Assembly (NCBI GenBank): GCA_937872325.1
Contig: CALMSN010000126.1
Coordinates: 1 to 45,283, forward strand
Length of the DNA stretch: 45,283 nucleotides
Direction: 5' to 3'
Origin: an uncultured Xanthobacter sp.
Lineage (GTDB): Bacteria > Pseudomonadota > Alphaproteobacteria > Rhizobiales > Xanthobacteraceae
The notes under the pieces are model-generated. The model did no database searches, was not told the origin of the DNA, and saw only the letters and a program-made list of their open reading frames with translations. Shown piece by piece: positions 36,619 through 45,283 of the stretch (the first letter of the stretch is position 1; each line of letters opens with the position of its first letter). The translations under genes and the position numbers were made by a program.

Positions 36619-37505
36619 TGAGCCGCATGGAACAGTCACGTCCCGCCAGTCCCTGCGTCGGCGCCTGTGTCGTCGATGACGCTGCGGGCCTGTGCACCGG
36701 CTGCGCCCGGAGCATCGACGAGATCACCGCCTGGAGCGGCCTCGGCGAGGCCGCCCGCACCGCGATCTGGGCCGAGCTGCCGGCCCGCGCGGCCGCCCTC
36801 GGGCTGGCGGTGCGCCGCCTGAGCTGGCGCGGGCCCGACCTTCTGGACCAGGTGGAGCAGCGGTTCGCCGCCGCTGCCGGAACCTTCGTCGTCGGCGTCT
36901 ATGGCGCGGTGGCGGAGGTGCTGCGCGACCCCGACGAGCCGTTCGAGGCGAGCCGCGACGCTCTCACCCTGACCCTGCGCACCCGGCGGGCGGCGCTTCG
37001 GCTGGAGGCGCCGGCGCACCTCGCGGCCTTCGAGATCGACCGGCCGGGCCGTGCCCCCTTGATCGCGCTGGCGGTGCCCGCGGGCCGCGCGGGGCCGGCC
37101 GGACCCTCGGTCCTCACCGCCCTGGGTCCGGATGCCGAGGCGCTTCTCGATCGCGATGCGGGCGGGGTGCTGTTCGATGTCGGCCTCGGCCGGCGGGCCG
37201 CGCGCTTTTCCATCCGCTGCTCGCAGGCGCTCACCGCTCAAATCATGGAGCATTGCGGCACGCCGTGGCCGCAAGGCCTCTACCGGATCGGCGCCGCGGC
37301 GGTGGCCGAAAGCCCGGTGCGGGTGGTGGAGGCGCCGTGCGCGCGCGCCGAGATCGATGCGGTGATCCCGCCGCCCGGCGGCAGCTCGCCCGAGGGGCCC
37401 CATACCCACCTGCTGCCCGACTTCGTCGCCCAGGGCTTCGACACGCCGCCGACCATCCCCCTGCCGAAGGGCTATCTCCTCTCGGTCCTGTTCTACCCGG
37501 GCTGA
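36618..37505 (+). CDS. DUF1289-domain protein of unknown function in the cob cluster
   Basis: Residues about 11-45 are a DUF1289 domain with four cysteines ([19 protein letters not shown]), followed by [10 protein letters not shown], likely a small metal-binding module. The remaining 245 residues show no known domain but have the look of a conserved globular protein ([38 protein letters not shown]). It overlaps cobO by one base and precedes cobQ, so it is part of this small operon. A role in B12 synthesis is suggested only by position. Confidence 0.75.
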   Translation: MSRMEQSRPASPCVGACVVDDAAGLCTGCARSIDEITAWSGLGEAARTAIWAELPARAAALGLAVRRLSWRGPDLLDQVEQRFAAAAGTFVVGVYGAVAEVLRDPDEPFEASRDALTLTLRTRRAALRLEAPAHLAAFEIDRPGRAPLIALAVPAGRAGPAGPSVLTALGPDAEALLDRDAGGVLFDVGLGRRAARFSIRCSQALTAQIMEHCGTPWPQGLYRIGAAAVAESPVRVVEAPCARAEIDAVIPPPGGSSPEGPHTHLLPDFVAQGFDTPPTIPLPKGYLLSVLFYPG

Positions 37506-37555
37506 CTGGGGTCGCCGCCCGGTCTCCGCCGCCGAAGAAACACCGAGGACACGTC

Positions 37556-39031
37556 ATGGACCGCCCATCGGACCAACGCCGCGGCCGCGCGCTGATGATC
37601 CAGGGCACCGGCAGCAATGTCGGCAAGTCGCTCCTGGTCGCCGGCCTGTGCCGCGCGGCGCGGCGTCGGGGCCTGTCGGTGGCGCCGTTCAAGCCGCAGA
37701 ACATGTCCAACAACGCGGCGGTGACCGCGGATGGCGGCGAGATCGGCCGGGCGCAGGCGCTGCAGGCGCTGGCCTGCGGCCTCGCCCCCCACACCGACAT
37801 GAACCCGGTGCTGCTGAAGCCCGAGACCGATGTGGGGGCGCAGGTCATCGTCCAGGGCCGGCGTCTGGCCACCACGCGGGCGCGCGAATACTTCGCCCTC
37901 AAGCCGCAGCTCATGGGCAAGGTGCTGGAAAGCTTCCATCGTCTTGCCGGCGCGCACGACCTCGTCATCGTCGAGGGCGCCGGCAGCCCGGCCGAGGTGA
38001 ACCTGCGCCGGAACGACATCGCCAACATGGGCTTCGCCTGCGCCGCCGGTGTCCCGGTGATCCTCGCCGGCGACATCGACCGCGGCGGGGTGATCGCCCA
38101 GATCGTCGGCACCAAGGCTGTGCTCGCGCCCGAGGATGCGGCGCTGGTGGCCGGCTTCATCGTCAACAAGTTCCGCGGCGACCCGAGCCTGTTCGACGAC
38201 GGCTACGCGATGATCGCGGCGATGACCGGCTGGCGCGGCTTCGGGGTCTGCCCGTGGTTTCCGCACGGCTGGAAGCTGCCGGCCGAGGACGCCCTCGACC
38301 TTCATGCCCCGCGCCGCAACGGCGGGCCGCACGTGGTGTGCCTCGCTTTGTCGCGGATCGCCAATTTCGACGATCTCGATCCGCTGGCGCAGGAGCCCGG
38401 GCTGCGCCTCACCATGCTGGGCCCGGGCCGGGCCATTCCCGGCGACGCGGACCTGGTGATCGTGCCCGGCAGCAAGTCCACCCGCGGCGACCTCGCCTTC
38501 CTGCGGGCGCAGGGCTGGGATGTGGACCTCCTCGCCCACCACCGCCGGGGCGGGCGGGTGCTGGGCATCTGCGGCGGCTACCAGATGCTGGGGCGCTCCG
38601 TCGCCGATCCGGATGGCATCGAGGGTCCGGCGGGCACCGATGCCGGCCTCGGCCTTCTGGACATCGTCACCGTGATGACGCCGGACAAGCGCCTCACCGA
38701 GGTCGAGGCGGTGCATGCCGCCTCCGGCCTCGGCTTCCGGGGCTACGAGATCCATATCGGCCGCAGCGACGGCTCCGATTGCTCCCGTCCGTTCGCCTTC
38801 ATCGACGGGGTGGCGGAAGGCGCCGTCAGCCCGGACGGGCGGGTGGCCGGCAGCTACCTGCACGGCATGTTCCGCGACGACCGGTTCCGGGCCGCGATCC
38901 TCGCCGACCTGGGCGTCGCCTCGACGGTGGGTTACGACGCTGCGGTGGCGGAGACGCTCGACGCCCTCGCCGCGCACCTGGAGGCCCATCTCGACGTGGA
39001 CGGGCTGCTCGCGGCCGCGCGGCCGGCGTGA
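37556..39031 (+). CDS. cobQ: Cobyric acid synthase, CobQ
   Basis: It amidates four side chains of adenosylcobyrinic acid diamide. The ATPase part has [53 protein letters not shown] and [11 protein letters not shown]. The amidotransferase part has [14 protein letters not shown] with the catalytic Cys and SYLHGMF with the His. The ATG at 37556 follows an RBS-like GAGGAC; the frame upstream overlaps the DUF1289 gene and is chance. Its glutaminase motif is intact, unlike that of CobB in the same cluster. Confidence 0.95.
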   Translation: MDRPSDQRRGRALMIQGTGSNVGKSLLVAGLCRAARRRGLSVAPFKPQNMSNNAAVTADGGEIGRAQALQALACGLAPHTDMNPVLLKPETDVGAQVIVQGRRLATTRAREYFALKPQLMGKVLESFHRLAGAHDLVIVEGAGSPAEVNLRRNDIANMGFACAAGVPVILAGDIDRGGVIAQIVGTKAVLAPEDAALVAGFIVNKFRGDPSLFDDGYAMIAAMTGWRGFGVCPWFPHGWKLPAEDALDLHAPRRNGGPHVVCLALSRIANFDDLDPLAQEPGLRLTMLGPGRAIPGDADLVIVPGSKSTRGDLAFLRAQGWDVDLLAHHRRGGRVLGICGGYQMLGRSVADPDGIEGPAGTDAGLGLLDIVTVMTPDKRLTEVEAVHAASGLGFRGYEIHIGRSDGSDCSRPFAFIDGVAEGAVSPDGRVAGSYLHGMFRDDRFRAAILADLGVASTVGYDAAVAETLDALAAHLEAHLDVDGLLAAARPA

Positions 39032-39567
39032 CGATCGCGCTCCGGAGCCCGGGCCAGTGCACCCCATAAGAGCTTGCGGCAACACCTCCGGCGGCGGCTA
39101 GCCGGGCTTTGGCCTCCTGCGGCGCTGCCGGTCCTCGCCGCTGCCGATCGCATCGAGGGGGCTCGGCGCCTGGCACGAGATCCGGAAGTCATGGAGCCCG
39201 GACGTCTTGTTGGAAGCTCCGGGAGGCTGATTGGAAAATCGGACGAGTCCACCGCGTCTTTCGGCGCTCGGGGGCGTCGAAAACCTGGCCTGATGCGCGG
39301 CATCGCGCGGGCGTTTCCGCCCTCCGGTTCTCGGCCGCCGATTGTCCAAAGAGGCTCCAAGCGGGAAGGGCGTCACCGGCCCGGTGGCTCACCCTCCAGG
39401 GCGGTTTCGAGCCGCCGCCAGCTGGCGTTCCCTCCGGGCAGGCCCGGCCGCGTCTTTTCGGCATCCGGGGGCCAAAACCTGGCCTGATGCGCGGCATCGC
39501 GCGGGCGTTTCCGCCCTCCGGTTCTCGGCCGCCGATTGTCCAAAGCGGCTCCAGGCGGGGAGGGCGG
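39032..39567. other. Repeat-bearing gap between cobQ and cobC
   Basis: No gene is present. Both flanking genes point into the gap. It is filled by a tandem repeat of about 194 bp whose second copy runs into the cobC 3' end, and by sequence related to the gap at 42236-42545. No terminator with a T run is visible. Confidence 0.5.
39215..39365 (+). repeat. Dispersed intergenic repeat, copy A
   Basis: It starts near GATTGGAAAATCGGAC, passes the GGGGGCGTCGAAAACC and GATGCGCGGCATCG segments, and ends in AAAGAGGCTCCAA. The same blocks occur in the same order, inverted, at 42350-42545, and partly at 39447-39560. It is intergenic in each place, so it is likely a non-autonomous repeat element of this genome. 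Confidence 0.5.
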
Positions 39568-39652
39568 TCACCGGCCCGGTCGATCACCCTCAAGGGCGGC
39601 TTCGAGTTGCCGCCAGCCGGCGTCTCCTCCGGGCAGGCCCAGCCGCAGCCAG
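39252..39652. repeat. Tandem duplication, period about 194 bp, including the cobC 3' end
   Basis: Copy 1 (about 39252-39447) and copy 2 (about 39447-39652) share long identical stretches, such as AAAACCTGGCCTGATGCGCG at 39280 and 39474 and the following CATCGCGCGGGCGTTTCCGC. Copy 2 ends inside cobC; the matching end of copy 1 still encodes a cobC-like tail on the minus strand (PGLPGG then WRRLETALEGE). So a segment holding the cobC 3' end and its downstream repeat was duplicated, and the outer copy then drifted. Confidence 0.7.
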
Positions 39653-40548
39653 CTTGCGGACCATGGAAAGATGCGCGACCAGACCTGCCGCTGCGCCAGC
39701 GCTGCCTGCGCGGCCGCGGCATCCCCCACGTCGTAGGTGCGGAACAGCACGGTGCCGCCGACGCGCCGCCAGCCGGCCGCCTCGGCCAGGGCATCGAGCC
39801 GCCGGGCGGCGGCAATCAGGCGCCGGGTGGTCGCCGCGTGCCACGCGCCATCGGCCAGCGCCGCACGGCCGATGGCGATGGCGGGGCCGCTCACCGCCCA
39901 GGGGCCGGCGAGCGCGCGCAGGCGCTCGGCCAGCCCGGCGCCGCTCAGCGCGAAGCCGAGCCGCCCCCCCGCCAGCCCGTAGAACTTGCCGAAGGAGCGC
40001 AGCACCACGACGTTCGCGCAGCCCGGCCCGAGCCGCGGCAGCAGCGACAGCTCCGGCTCCGGATCGGCGAAGCTCTCGTCCACCACCAGCTGGCCGACGC
40101 GGGCGGCAAGGCGCGCCAGCTCGTCGGCAGCCAGCCGCCGCCCGTCGGGATTGTTGGGATTGACCACCACCGCGAGGTCGGTGCCGGCGAGGTCGTCCGG
40201 GGCGCTGGTCGTCTCCACCTGCCATCCGGCGGCGCCGAGGGCGGCGGCGTGCTCGTTGTAGGTGGGGCCCAGCACCCGCGCCCGGCCCGGCGCGGCGAGG
40301 CGCGGGACGAGCTGGATAGCCGCCTGCGCCCCGGCCACCGCCACCGCCGGCGCGGTGGTGCCATAGGCCGCCTGCGCCGCCCCCTCGAGGGCGGCGATGT
40401 CCTCGGCGGCGGGCAGCGCGGTGAAGGCGCGGGCGGGCAGGGGCGGCAGCGGGAAGGGCACCGGATTGATGCCGGTAGACAGATCGAGCCAGTCCCCGCC
40501 GCCATAGCAGGCCTGCGCCCGCCCGAGATCGCCGCCATGGTCGCGCAT
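39568..40548 (-). CDS. cobC: Threonine-phosphate decarboxylase-like aminotransferase, CobC
   Basis: A PLP-dependent class I/II aminotransferase-fold enzyme (CobC/CobD type) that makes or handles the aminopropanol linker for CobD. Motifs: RDHGGDLGRAQACYGGG, WLDLSTGINPVPFPL, VLGPTYNEH, VVVNPNNPDGR, LVVDESFADP and the PLP lysine in VLRSFGKFYGLAGGRLGFA. ATG 40548 has TGAGG 7-8 bases upstream; 40563 and GTG 40560 are alternatives that overlap cobD. The gene's 3' end lies in a tandem duplication. Confidence 0.92.
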   Translation of the reverse strand: MRDHGGDLGRAQACYGGGDWLDLSTGINPVPFPLPPLPARAFTALPAAEDIAALEGAAQAAYGTTAPAVAVAGAQAAIQLVPRLAAPGRARVLGPTYNEHAAALGAAGWQVETTSAPDDLAGTDLAVVVNPNNPDGRRLAADELARLAARVGQLVVDESFADPEPELSLLPRLGPGCANVVVLRSFGKFYGLAGGRLGFALSGAGLAERLRALAGPWAVSGPAIAIGRAALADGAWHAATTRRLIAAARRLDALAEAAGWRRVGGTVLFRTYDVGDAAAAQAALAQRQVWSRIFPWSASWLRLGLPGGDAGWRQLEAALEGDRPGR

Positions 40549-40556
40549 CCGGGGCC

Positions 40557-41498
40557 TCACCATGCGGCCAGCGCGACGAGAAGCATGCCGCACGCGATCA
40601 TCGCCCGGATATAGAGGGCAAGGCCGCGGGCGAGGCTGGCCGCATCCGGATCGGCGGCGCCGGCATTGAGGAACGGCTCGTCCGCCACCCCTTCCGCATA
40701 GATGCGCGGACCGGAAAGCCGCACCCCGAGCCCGCCCGCCATCGCCGCCTCGGGCCAGCCGGCATTGGGCGAGCGATGACGGCGCGCATCGCGCAGCGCG
40801 GTCCGCACCGCCGCCACCGGGGCGGGCGCGACCGCGGCGAAGACGAGGGCGGTGAGCCGGGCCGGGATCAGGTTGGCGACGTCGTCGAGCCGCGCCGCCG
40901 CCATGCCGAAGTCCGCGTAGCGCGGGGTGCGGTGGCCGATCATGGAATCCATGGTGTTGATCGCCTTGTAGGCGGCGATCCCCGGCAATCCGGCGGCAAC
41001 GCCCCAGAACAGCGGGGCGACGATGCCGTCGGACGCGTTCTCGGCGAGGCTCTCCAGCGCCGCGCGGGCGATCCCGGCGCCGTCGAGGCGGCTGGGGTCG
41101 CGGCCGACGATCATGGCAACCGCCCCGCGCGCCGCCTCCAGGTCGCCGGCGGCGAGGGGCTGCGCCACCGCGGCCACATGGGTGTAGAGCGAACGGGCCG
41201 CCACCAGCGGCCAGGCGAGCACGCCGCCAAGGACGATGCCCGCCCACCCCGCAGGCAGCAGCGCCGCCAGCGCGAGCGCCGGCGCGATCGCCGCCGCCAG
41301 CACCAGCGCCACCGTCAGGCCGCCGCGGAGGCGCCGGCCGGCGGGGCTCGTGCCGGGGCGGTTGAGGGCCTGCTCGAGGCCGGAGATCAGGCGGCCGAGC
41401 CAGGTGACGGGATGCCCGATCCGGGCATAGAGGCGGGCCGGCCAGCCGATGAGGGCGTCGACGGCCAGCGCAACCAGCATCATCGCGGCAAAGCTCAT
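40557..41498 (-). CDS. cobD: Adenosylcobinamide-phosphate synthase, CobD (CbiB)
   Basis: A 313-residue membrane protein that attaches aminopropanol (phosphate) to adenosylcobyric acid. Motifs: ALAVDALIGWPARLYARIGHPVTWLG at the start (read here in two parts: the first helix and the GHPV-WLG loop), ARGAVAMIVGRD, ESLAENASDGIVAPLFW, AYKAINTMDSMIGH, DDVANLIPARL, SPNAGWPEAAMAGGLGVRL. Four or more hydrophobic segments are visible. It is upstream of cobC on the same strand with an 8-base gap. Confidence 0.94.
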   Translation of the reverse strand: MSFAAMMLVALAVDALIGWPARLYARIGHPVTWLGRLISGLEQALNRPGTSPAGRRLRGGLTVALVLAAAIAPALALAALLPAGWAGIVLGGVLAWPLVAARSLYTHVAAVAQPLAAGDLEAARGAVAMIVGRDPSRLDGAGIARAALESLAENASDGIVAPLFWGVAAGLPGIAAYKAINTMDSMIGHRTPRYADFGMAAARLDDVANLIPARLTALVFAAVAPAPVAAVRTALRDARRHRSPNAGWPEAAMAGGLGVRLSGPRIYAEGVADEPFLNAGAADPDAASLARGLALYIRAMIACGMLLVALAAW

Positions 41499-41618
41499 GG
41501 ACGCTCCCGGCGCAAGGTCCCGATCCCCACCCGCCTGACCTTCACCTGCCAGACCTGAACTGCCGGATCTCTCGCCCGACCTTCACTTGCGATTGGATTT
41601 CTGCTTTGACATGGCCCC

Positions 41619-42140
41619 ATGGGAAAGTCGATCCTCGTCACCGGCGGTGCCCGGTCCGGCAAGAGCGCGCTTGCCGAGAAGCTCACGCTGGAGATGGGGC
41701 GGCCGGCGATCTATGTCGCCACCGCCGAGGCGCGGGACGAGGAGATGGCGTTGCGGATCGCCCGCCACCAGGCCCGCCGCGGCGCCGAATGGCGCACCAT
41801 CGCAGCCCCGCTCGCCCTCGTCGCAACGCTGCAGGAGACCGACGGCGCGGGTCCGCGCCTGGTGGACTGCCTCACCCTCTGGCTCAGCAACCTCATGCTG
41901 GGCGGCCACGACTGGGAAGCGGCGGCGCAGGACCTGGCGGCGGTTCTGCCGGGCCTCGTCGCGCCGGTGGTGTTCGTCACCAACGAGGTGGGCGGGGGCA
42001 TCGTGCCCGACAATGCGCTGGCGCGGGCATTCCGCGATGCTGCCGGGATCCTCAACCAGACCGTGGCGGCGGCCTGCGACGAGGTCTGGCTGAGCGTCTG
42101 CGGCTGTCCGCTGCGGATCAAGCCGGGTCCGTCCGCGTAA
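41619..42140 (+). CDS. cobP: Bifunctional adenosylcobinamide kinase / guanylyltransferase, CobP (CobU)
   Basis: It phosphorylates adenosylcobinamide and activates it with GTP. Motifs: SILVTGGARSGKSALAEKL (P-loop), YVATAEARDEEM, RHQARRGAEW with the guanylylated His region, LVDCLTLWLSNLM, VVFVTNEVGGGIVPDN and a typical C-terminal WLSVCGCPLRIK. The length of 173 residues is normal. It is divergent from cobD across 120 bases. Confidence 0.94.
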   Translation: MGKSILVTGGARSGKSALAEKLTLEMGRPAIYVATAEARDEEMALRIARHQARRGAEWRTIAAPLALVATLQETDGAGPRLVDCLTLWLSNLMLGGHDWEAAAQDLAAVLPGLVAPVVFVTNEVGGGIVPDNALARAFRDAAGILNQTVAAACDEVWLSVCGCPLRIKPGPSA

Positions 42141-42683
42141 GGCCGCGGCCGCGGTCGGCGCGGCGGGAGGCGCGGGACGGTCCATCCGCTCGCAGGGCTC
42201 TTGGAGATTCTAGCAAAGCATCTGGGGTCCGCTGACCGGGCGTTTTGGGTTTCCTGCGGCGATGCCTATGCTCGCCGATGCTTGCGGCATCGACTGCGTT
42301 CCGGCGCCTGGCGGGAGACCCAAAGGTCCTCGGCCATCCTCAGCCCATAGGTGTTGTTAGAACCTCTTTGAGCCTGTCGGACCGATCGACGACCGGGGTC
42401 TGGCGACCGGCATTTGGCGCCCCGGCAGCAGAGAGCGCGGCCCGATGCCACGCATCGGCTGAGGTCTTCGCCCCCTGGGCGTCGGAAAGGGGCGGTGCGC
42501 GGCCCTGTCGGATTTTCCAGGCAGGCTCTTGGGTTCTGTGAATGGAGCCGGCGTGGGCCATCGCGCGCCAAGGTCCGATCGCCGAGGCTGGCGGCCGTGC
42601 CGCCCCGTGCCGTAATGGGGGCGTCACCTCGGGCTGCTAACCGACGCGATCCCGATCCGACAAGCCACCTTGCGAGGTTCGCC
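42141..42683. other. Gap holding a dispersed repeat, no gene
   Basis: No supported gene lies between cobP and the PhoX gene. Bases 42236-42340 resemble 39100-39190 (CCTGCGGCGATGCC and CGGCGCCTGGC-GAGA blocks) in direct orientation, and 42350-42545 matches copy A in inverted orientation. A GAGG ribosome site for the next gene is at 42674-42677. Confidence 0.5.
42350..42545 (-). repeat. Dispersed intergenic repeat, copy C (inverted)
   Basis: Read on the minus strand it gives CCTGGAAAATCCGAC, then GCCCAGGGGGCGAAGACC, GATGCGTGGCATCG and finally GGCTCAAAGAGGTTCTAA, the same ordered blocks as 39215-39365, with many substitutions. The 39.1-39.2 kb part that precedes the block is found here in the opposite relation, so the element has an inverted core. 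Confidence 0.45.
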
Positions 42684-44702
42684 ATGGCCGCCAGTCGCGA
42701 CCCGTCTCCCGCCGCCGGCCCGCGGGCCGCGGATGCGCCCTTCGTGCCTACCTCCCGCCTCAACACCGCCAGCGACGATCAGCCGGCGAGCCCGCCCGGC
42801 ACCACTTTCGGCGATGTGCTGGCCGAGCGGCTCGGCCGCCGTGACCTCGTGAAGGGGCTGGTGGGGGTGATGGCGCTGGCCGCCGCGCTGCCGCCGGTCG
42901 CCGCGCTGCTCGGTCCCGATGCGGCGCAGGCCGCCGGCCCCGCCGGCCGCTTCCCCTTTCCCGAGCTGACCGCGCCGCCCGACGAGACCATCCATGTGGC
43001 CGGCGGGCACGAGGCGCAGGTGCTGGTGCGCTGGGGCGACACCGTGCTGCCCGGCGCTCCCGCCTTCGACCCGGCGGCGCAGACGCCGGAGGCCCAGGCG
43101 CTGCAGTTCGGCTACAACAACGACTTCATCGGCTTCATCCCGCTGCCGGGCGAGGATCCGGCGCGCCGCGGCCTGCTGGTGGTGAACCACGAATACACCA
43201 ACTCGGAGCTGATGTTCCCCGGCATCGGCCTGCAGCGGGCGGCGAACGGCTTTGCCGGCATCACCCGCGCGCTGGCCGATATCGAGATCGCCGCCCATGG
43301 CGGCTCGGTGCTGGAGATCGAGCGGGTGGACGGCGGCTGGCGCGTCGTGCCGGATTCCCGCTATGCCCGCCGCATCACCGGCCAGACGCCCATCGGCTTT
43401 TCCGGCCCGGCGGCCGGCTCGCGCCTGCTCGCCACCGCGGCCGATCCGGAGGGGCGCACCGTGAAGGGGATGCTGAACAATTGCGCCGGCGGGGTGACGC
43501 CCTGGGGCACCTGGCTGACCTGCGAGGAAAACATCAACTACTACTTCGCCGGCAGCCGTGAGGGCCTCGCCCATGCCGAGGCCCTCAAGCGCTACGGCAT
43601 CCCCGGCACCGGCTATGCGTGGTCGCGCTACCACGACCGCTTCGATCTCCAGAAGGAGCCCTTCGAGCCCAACCGCTTCGGCTGGGTGGTGGAGATCGAC
43701 CCCTTCGATCCCGCCTCCACCCCGAAGAAGCGCACCGCCCTCGGCCGGATGAAGCACGAGGGCGCCGCCGGCATCACCAATGCCGATGGCCGCTACGTGA
43801 TCTACATGGGCGACGACCAGAAGATGGAGCACGTCTACCGCTTCGTCACGCAGGGGAAGGTGGATCCCGCCGCGCGCGAGGCGAACCGAGACTTGCTGGA
43901 CGAGGGCACCTTGTCGGTGGCCGTGTTCCACCCGGACGGTACCGGCGAATGGCGCGACCTCGTCTTCGGCGAGGGCCCGCTGACGCCGGCCAACGGCTTC
44001 GCCGACCAGGCCGAGGTTCTGGTGCATGCGCGCCTGGCCGCCACTCATCTCGGCGCCACCCGCATGGACCGGCCCGAGGACGTGGAGGCCGATCCGAAGA
44101 CCAACAAGGTCTATGTGATGCTCACCGCCAACGACACCCGCACCGAGGCGGAGGTGGAGCCCGCCAACCCGCGGGCGAAGAACGTCCAGGGCCACATCGT
44201 CGAGATCACCCCGCCGGGCGGCGACCACGCGGCGAAGGCCTTCGCCTGGGACGTGCTGGTGCGCTGCGGCGATCCCGGCAAGGCGGAGGTGGGCGCGGTG
44301 TTCTCGCCCGCCACCACGGAGTTCGGCTGGTTCGGCAATCCCGACAATTGCGCGGTGGACCACCAGGGCCGGCTCTGGGTCGCCACCGACGGCAACTCGG
44401 CCGGCACCACCGGCCGCACCGACGGCATCTTCGCGCTGGAGACCGAGGGCGAGGGGCGGGGCACCGCGCGGCGCTTCTTCTCCGTGCCCATCGGGGCGGA
44501 GATGTGCGGCCCCTTCTTCACCGCCGACGACACCACCTTCTTCGTCGCCGTCCAGCATCCGGGCGAGAGCGAGGACGGGCGCCGCTCCACCTTCGACGAC
44601 CCCTCCACCCGCTGGCCGGACTTCGCGGCCGGCATGCCGCCCCGGCCTTCCGTGGTGGCGATCACCCGCAAGGGCGGCGGCCCGGTCGGCGGCCAGGGCT
44701 GA
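42684..44702 (+). CDS. phoX: PhoX-family (DUF839) phosphatase, Tat-exported
   Basis: A 672-residue protein of the PhoX/DUF839 family, calcium- and iron-dependent alkaline phosphatases of the periplasm. A twin-arginine motif (GRRDLVKGLVGVMALAAALP) at residues about 51-70 is followed by a hydrophobic stretch and an AQAA cleavage site; the roughly 50 residues before it are unusually long for a Tat leader but normal for PhoX. Family motifs: QFGYNNDFIGFIPL, LVVNHEYTNSELMFPG, CAGGVTPWGTWLTCEEN, GWVVEIDPFDP, TALGRMKHEGA, YMGDDQKMEHVYRFVT, MDRPEDVEADP and WFGNPDNCAVDHQGRLWVAT. ATG 42684 has GAGG upstream. It is unlinked to B12 synthesis by function. Confidence 0.9.
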   Translation: MAASRDPSPAAGPRAADAPFVPTSRLNTASDDQPASPPGTTFGDVLAERLGRRDLVKGLVGVMALAAALPPVAALLGPDAAQAAGPAGRFPFPELTAPPDETIHVAGGHEAQVLVRWGDTVLPGAPAFDPAAQTPEAQALQFGYNNDFIGFIPLPGEDPARRGLLVVNHEYTNSELMFPGIGLQRAANGFAGITRALADIEIAAHGGSVLEIERVDGGWRVVPDSRYARRITGQTPIGFSGPAAGSRLLATAADPEGRTVKGMLNNCAGGVTPWGTWLTCEENINYYFAGSREGLAHAEALKRYGIPGTGYAWSRYHDRFDLQKEPFEPNRFGWVVEIDPFDPASTPKKRTALGRMKHEGAAGITNADGRYVIYMGDDQKMEHVYRFVTQGKVDPAAREANRDLLDEGTLSVAVFHPDGTGEWRDLVFGEGPLTPANGFADQAEVLVHARLAATHLGATRMDRPEDVEADPKTNKVYVMLTANDTRTEAEVEPANPRAKNVQGHIVEITPPGGDHAAKAFAWDVLVRCGDPGKAEVGAVFSPATTEFGWFGNPDNCAVDHQGRLWVATDGNSAGTTGRTDGIFALETEGEGRGTARRFFSVPIGAEMCGPFFTADDTTFFVAVQHPGESEDGRRSTFDDPSTRWPDFAAGMPPRPSVVAITRKGGGPVGGQG

Positions 44703-44983
44703 GCCGCAGGTGCCGCCTGCCGGGGCGGTGAAGATCGCGCCGGCCTTGCCGCCTGCTTGCTTGAGATCGCGCCGGCGGACCGGGCCAAGACGTCGGGCCG
44801 ATCCGCCGATGCCGTGGATGTATCCAGGGCGGCCTCGCGCACGTTGCGGCGGGAGGCGTTGCGGTCGGGCCTTCCGTGCGGTGGAGCGCCGCCGGCTGAC
44901 ATCGGCGCTTCGTCGAGGCGCGCTAGCGTGGGTTTCCGTCGAGGGCGCCCCATCGCGGGCCGGCCCGGCACCGGGGAGCGCAC

Positions 44984-45283
44984 ATGCAACGGATGGTTCG
45001 CCGCGCGGCAATGGCCGCCTTCGCCGTTCTGGTCGCGGCATCGCCGCTTAAGGCCGCCGAGCCGGCGCCCCAGCTCGGCCCGCGGCCCTTCTTCCTGGTG
45101 GACGACCTGCCGGACGGGCCGCTTAAGGAGAAGCTGAAGGCCTGCGAGGCCGGTCCCTTCAGCCGCTCCGGCTTCTCCATCTCCCACCGCGGCGCGCCGC
45201 TGCAGTTTCCCGAGCACACCCGGCAGTCCTATCTCGCCGGGGCGCGGCAGGGGGCGGGCGTGCTGGAATGCGACGTCACCTTC
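44984..45283 (+). CDS. Glycerophosphodiester phosphodiesterase family protein, N-terminal part (cut by window end)
   Basis: The first 100 residues show a signal peptide ([20 protein letters not shown]) and then the family motif [19 protein letters not shown] with the catalytic His-Arg, followed by [11 protein letters not shown] with the Glu/Asp metal ligands. It would hydrolyse glycerophosphodiesters in the periplasm, which fits its position next to a PhoX phosphatase (both release phosphate). ATG 44984 has GGGGAG upstream. The rest is outside the window. Confidence 0.85.
   Translation, partial: MQRMVRRAAMAAFAVLVAASPLKAAEPAPQLGPRPFFLVDDLPDGPLKEKLKACEAGPFSRSGFSISHRGAPLQFPEHTRQSYLAGARQGAGVLECDVTF

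Overview
The window is GC-rich alphaproteobacterial DNA, probably Hyphomicrobiales and perhaps Xanthobacteraceae-like. That placement is inferred from codon use, the complete oxygen-dependent Cob pathway naming set, CbtAB and the GuaA type; no rRNA or other marker is present. It falls into three parts: a defence-type integrative island (about 223-15301), guaA with a short region of degraded genes (15287-19310), and a very large cobalamin (vitamin B12) gene cluster (about 18.7-42.1 kb), followed by a PhoX-type phosphatase gene and the start of a glycerophosphodiesterase gene.

Island. A P4-type tyrosine integrase (13714-14970, minus) lies next to the 3' end of guaA. The last 15 bases of guaA (15287-15301) recur with one mismatch at 223-237. 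Copies of an 8-bp integrase arm-type motif, TACCGTCA, sit at both ends. These limits enclose, from the left: an AbiE toxin-antitoxin pair with its operator (the toxin gene is frameshifted), a YgjP-type metallopeptidase gene, the 3' part of a type I restriction gene hsdR joined to fragments of a DUF4357 gene and an alpA gene (a recombination scar), and then an intact seven-gene block on the plus strand (5664-13495).

The seven-gene block is the most interesting part. Four genes encode a compact ubiquitin-like conjugation pathway: a tandem two-domain ubiquitin-like protein with a short tail after its terminal glycine, an E2-like protein, a JAB/JAMM protease and an E1-like protein. Just upstream are a sigma-factor-like protein, an unrecognised 218-residue protein, and an unusual fusion of an ImmA/IrrE metalloprotease with a UvrD/Rep helicase and an AddB-like iron-sulfur nuclease domain. 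The two transcription units begin with the same cis element (GGTTCCGG-N14-CGGAATTAG-N4-GCAGARGCG), placed exactly 93 bases before each start codon. This suggests they are co-regulated, possibly by the sigma-like protein itself, and act as one system. Phage defence or a DNA-damage response is the natural hypothesis, but it is inference.

Cobalamin cluster. A cobalamin riboswitch precedes cbtB-cbtA (cobalt transport). A second, on the minus strand, precedes a long operon cobW-cobN-cobG-cobH-cobI-cobJ-(cobK on the opposite strand)-cobL-cobM-cobB-cobA-cobF. Divergently on the plus strand lie cobO, a DUF1289 gene and cobQ, followed by cobC and cobD (minus) and cobP/cobU (plus). Three oddities stand out: cobB has an in-frame stop and lacks its glutaminase cysteine; CobL carries a roughly 185-residue N-terminal extension of 15-residue repeats; CobN carries an insertion of about 250 residues made of 21-23-residue repeats. 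Related non-coding repeats lie on both sides of the cobC-cobP segment.

Caution: several breaks (abiEii, a small secreted-protein gene near 17.1 kb) fall in G/C homopolymers, and cobB breaks in a G-rich run, so sequencing error must be excluded before biological meaning is given to them.
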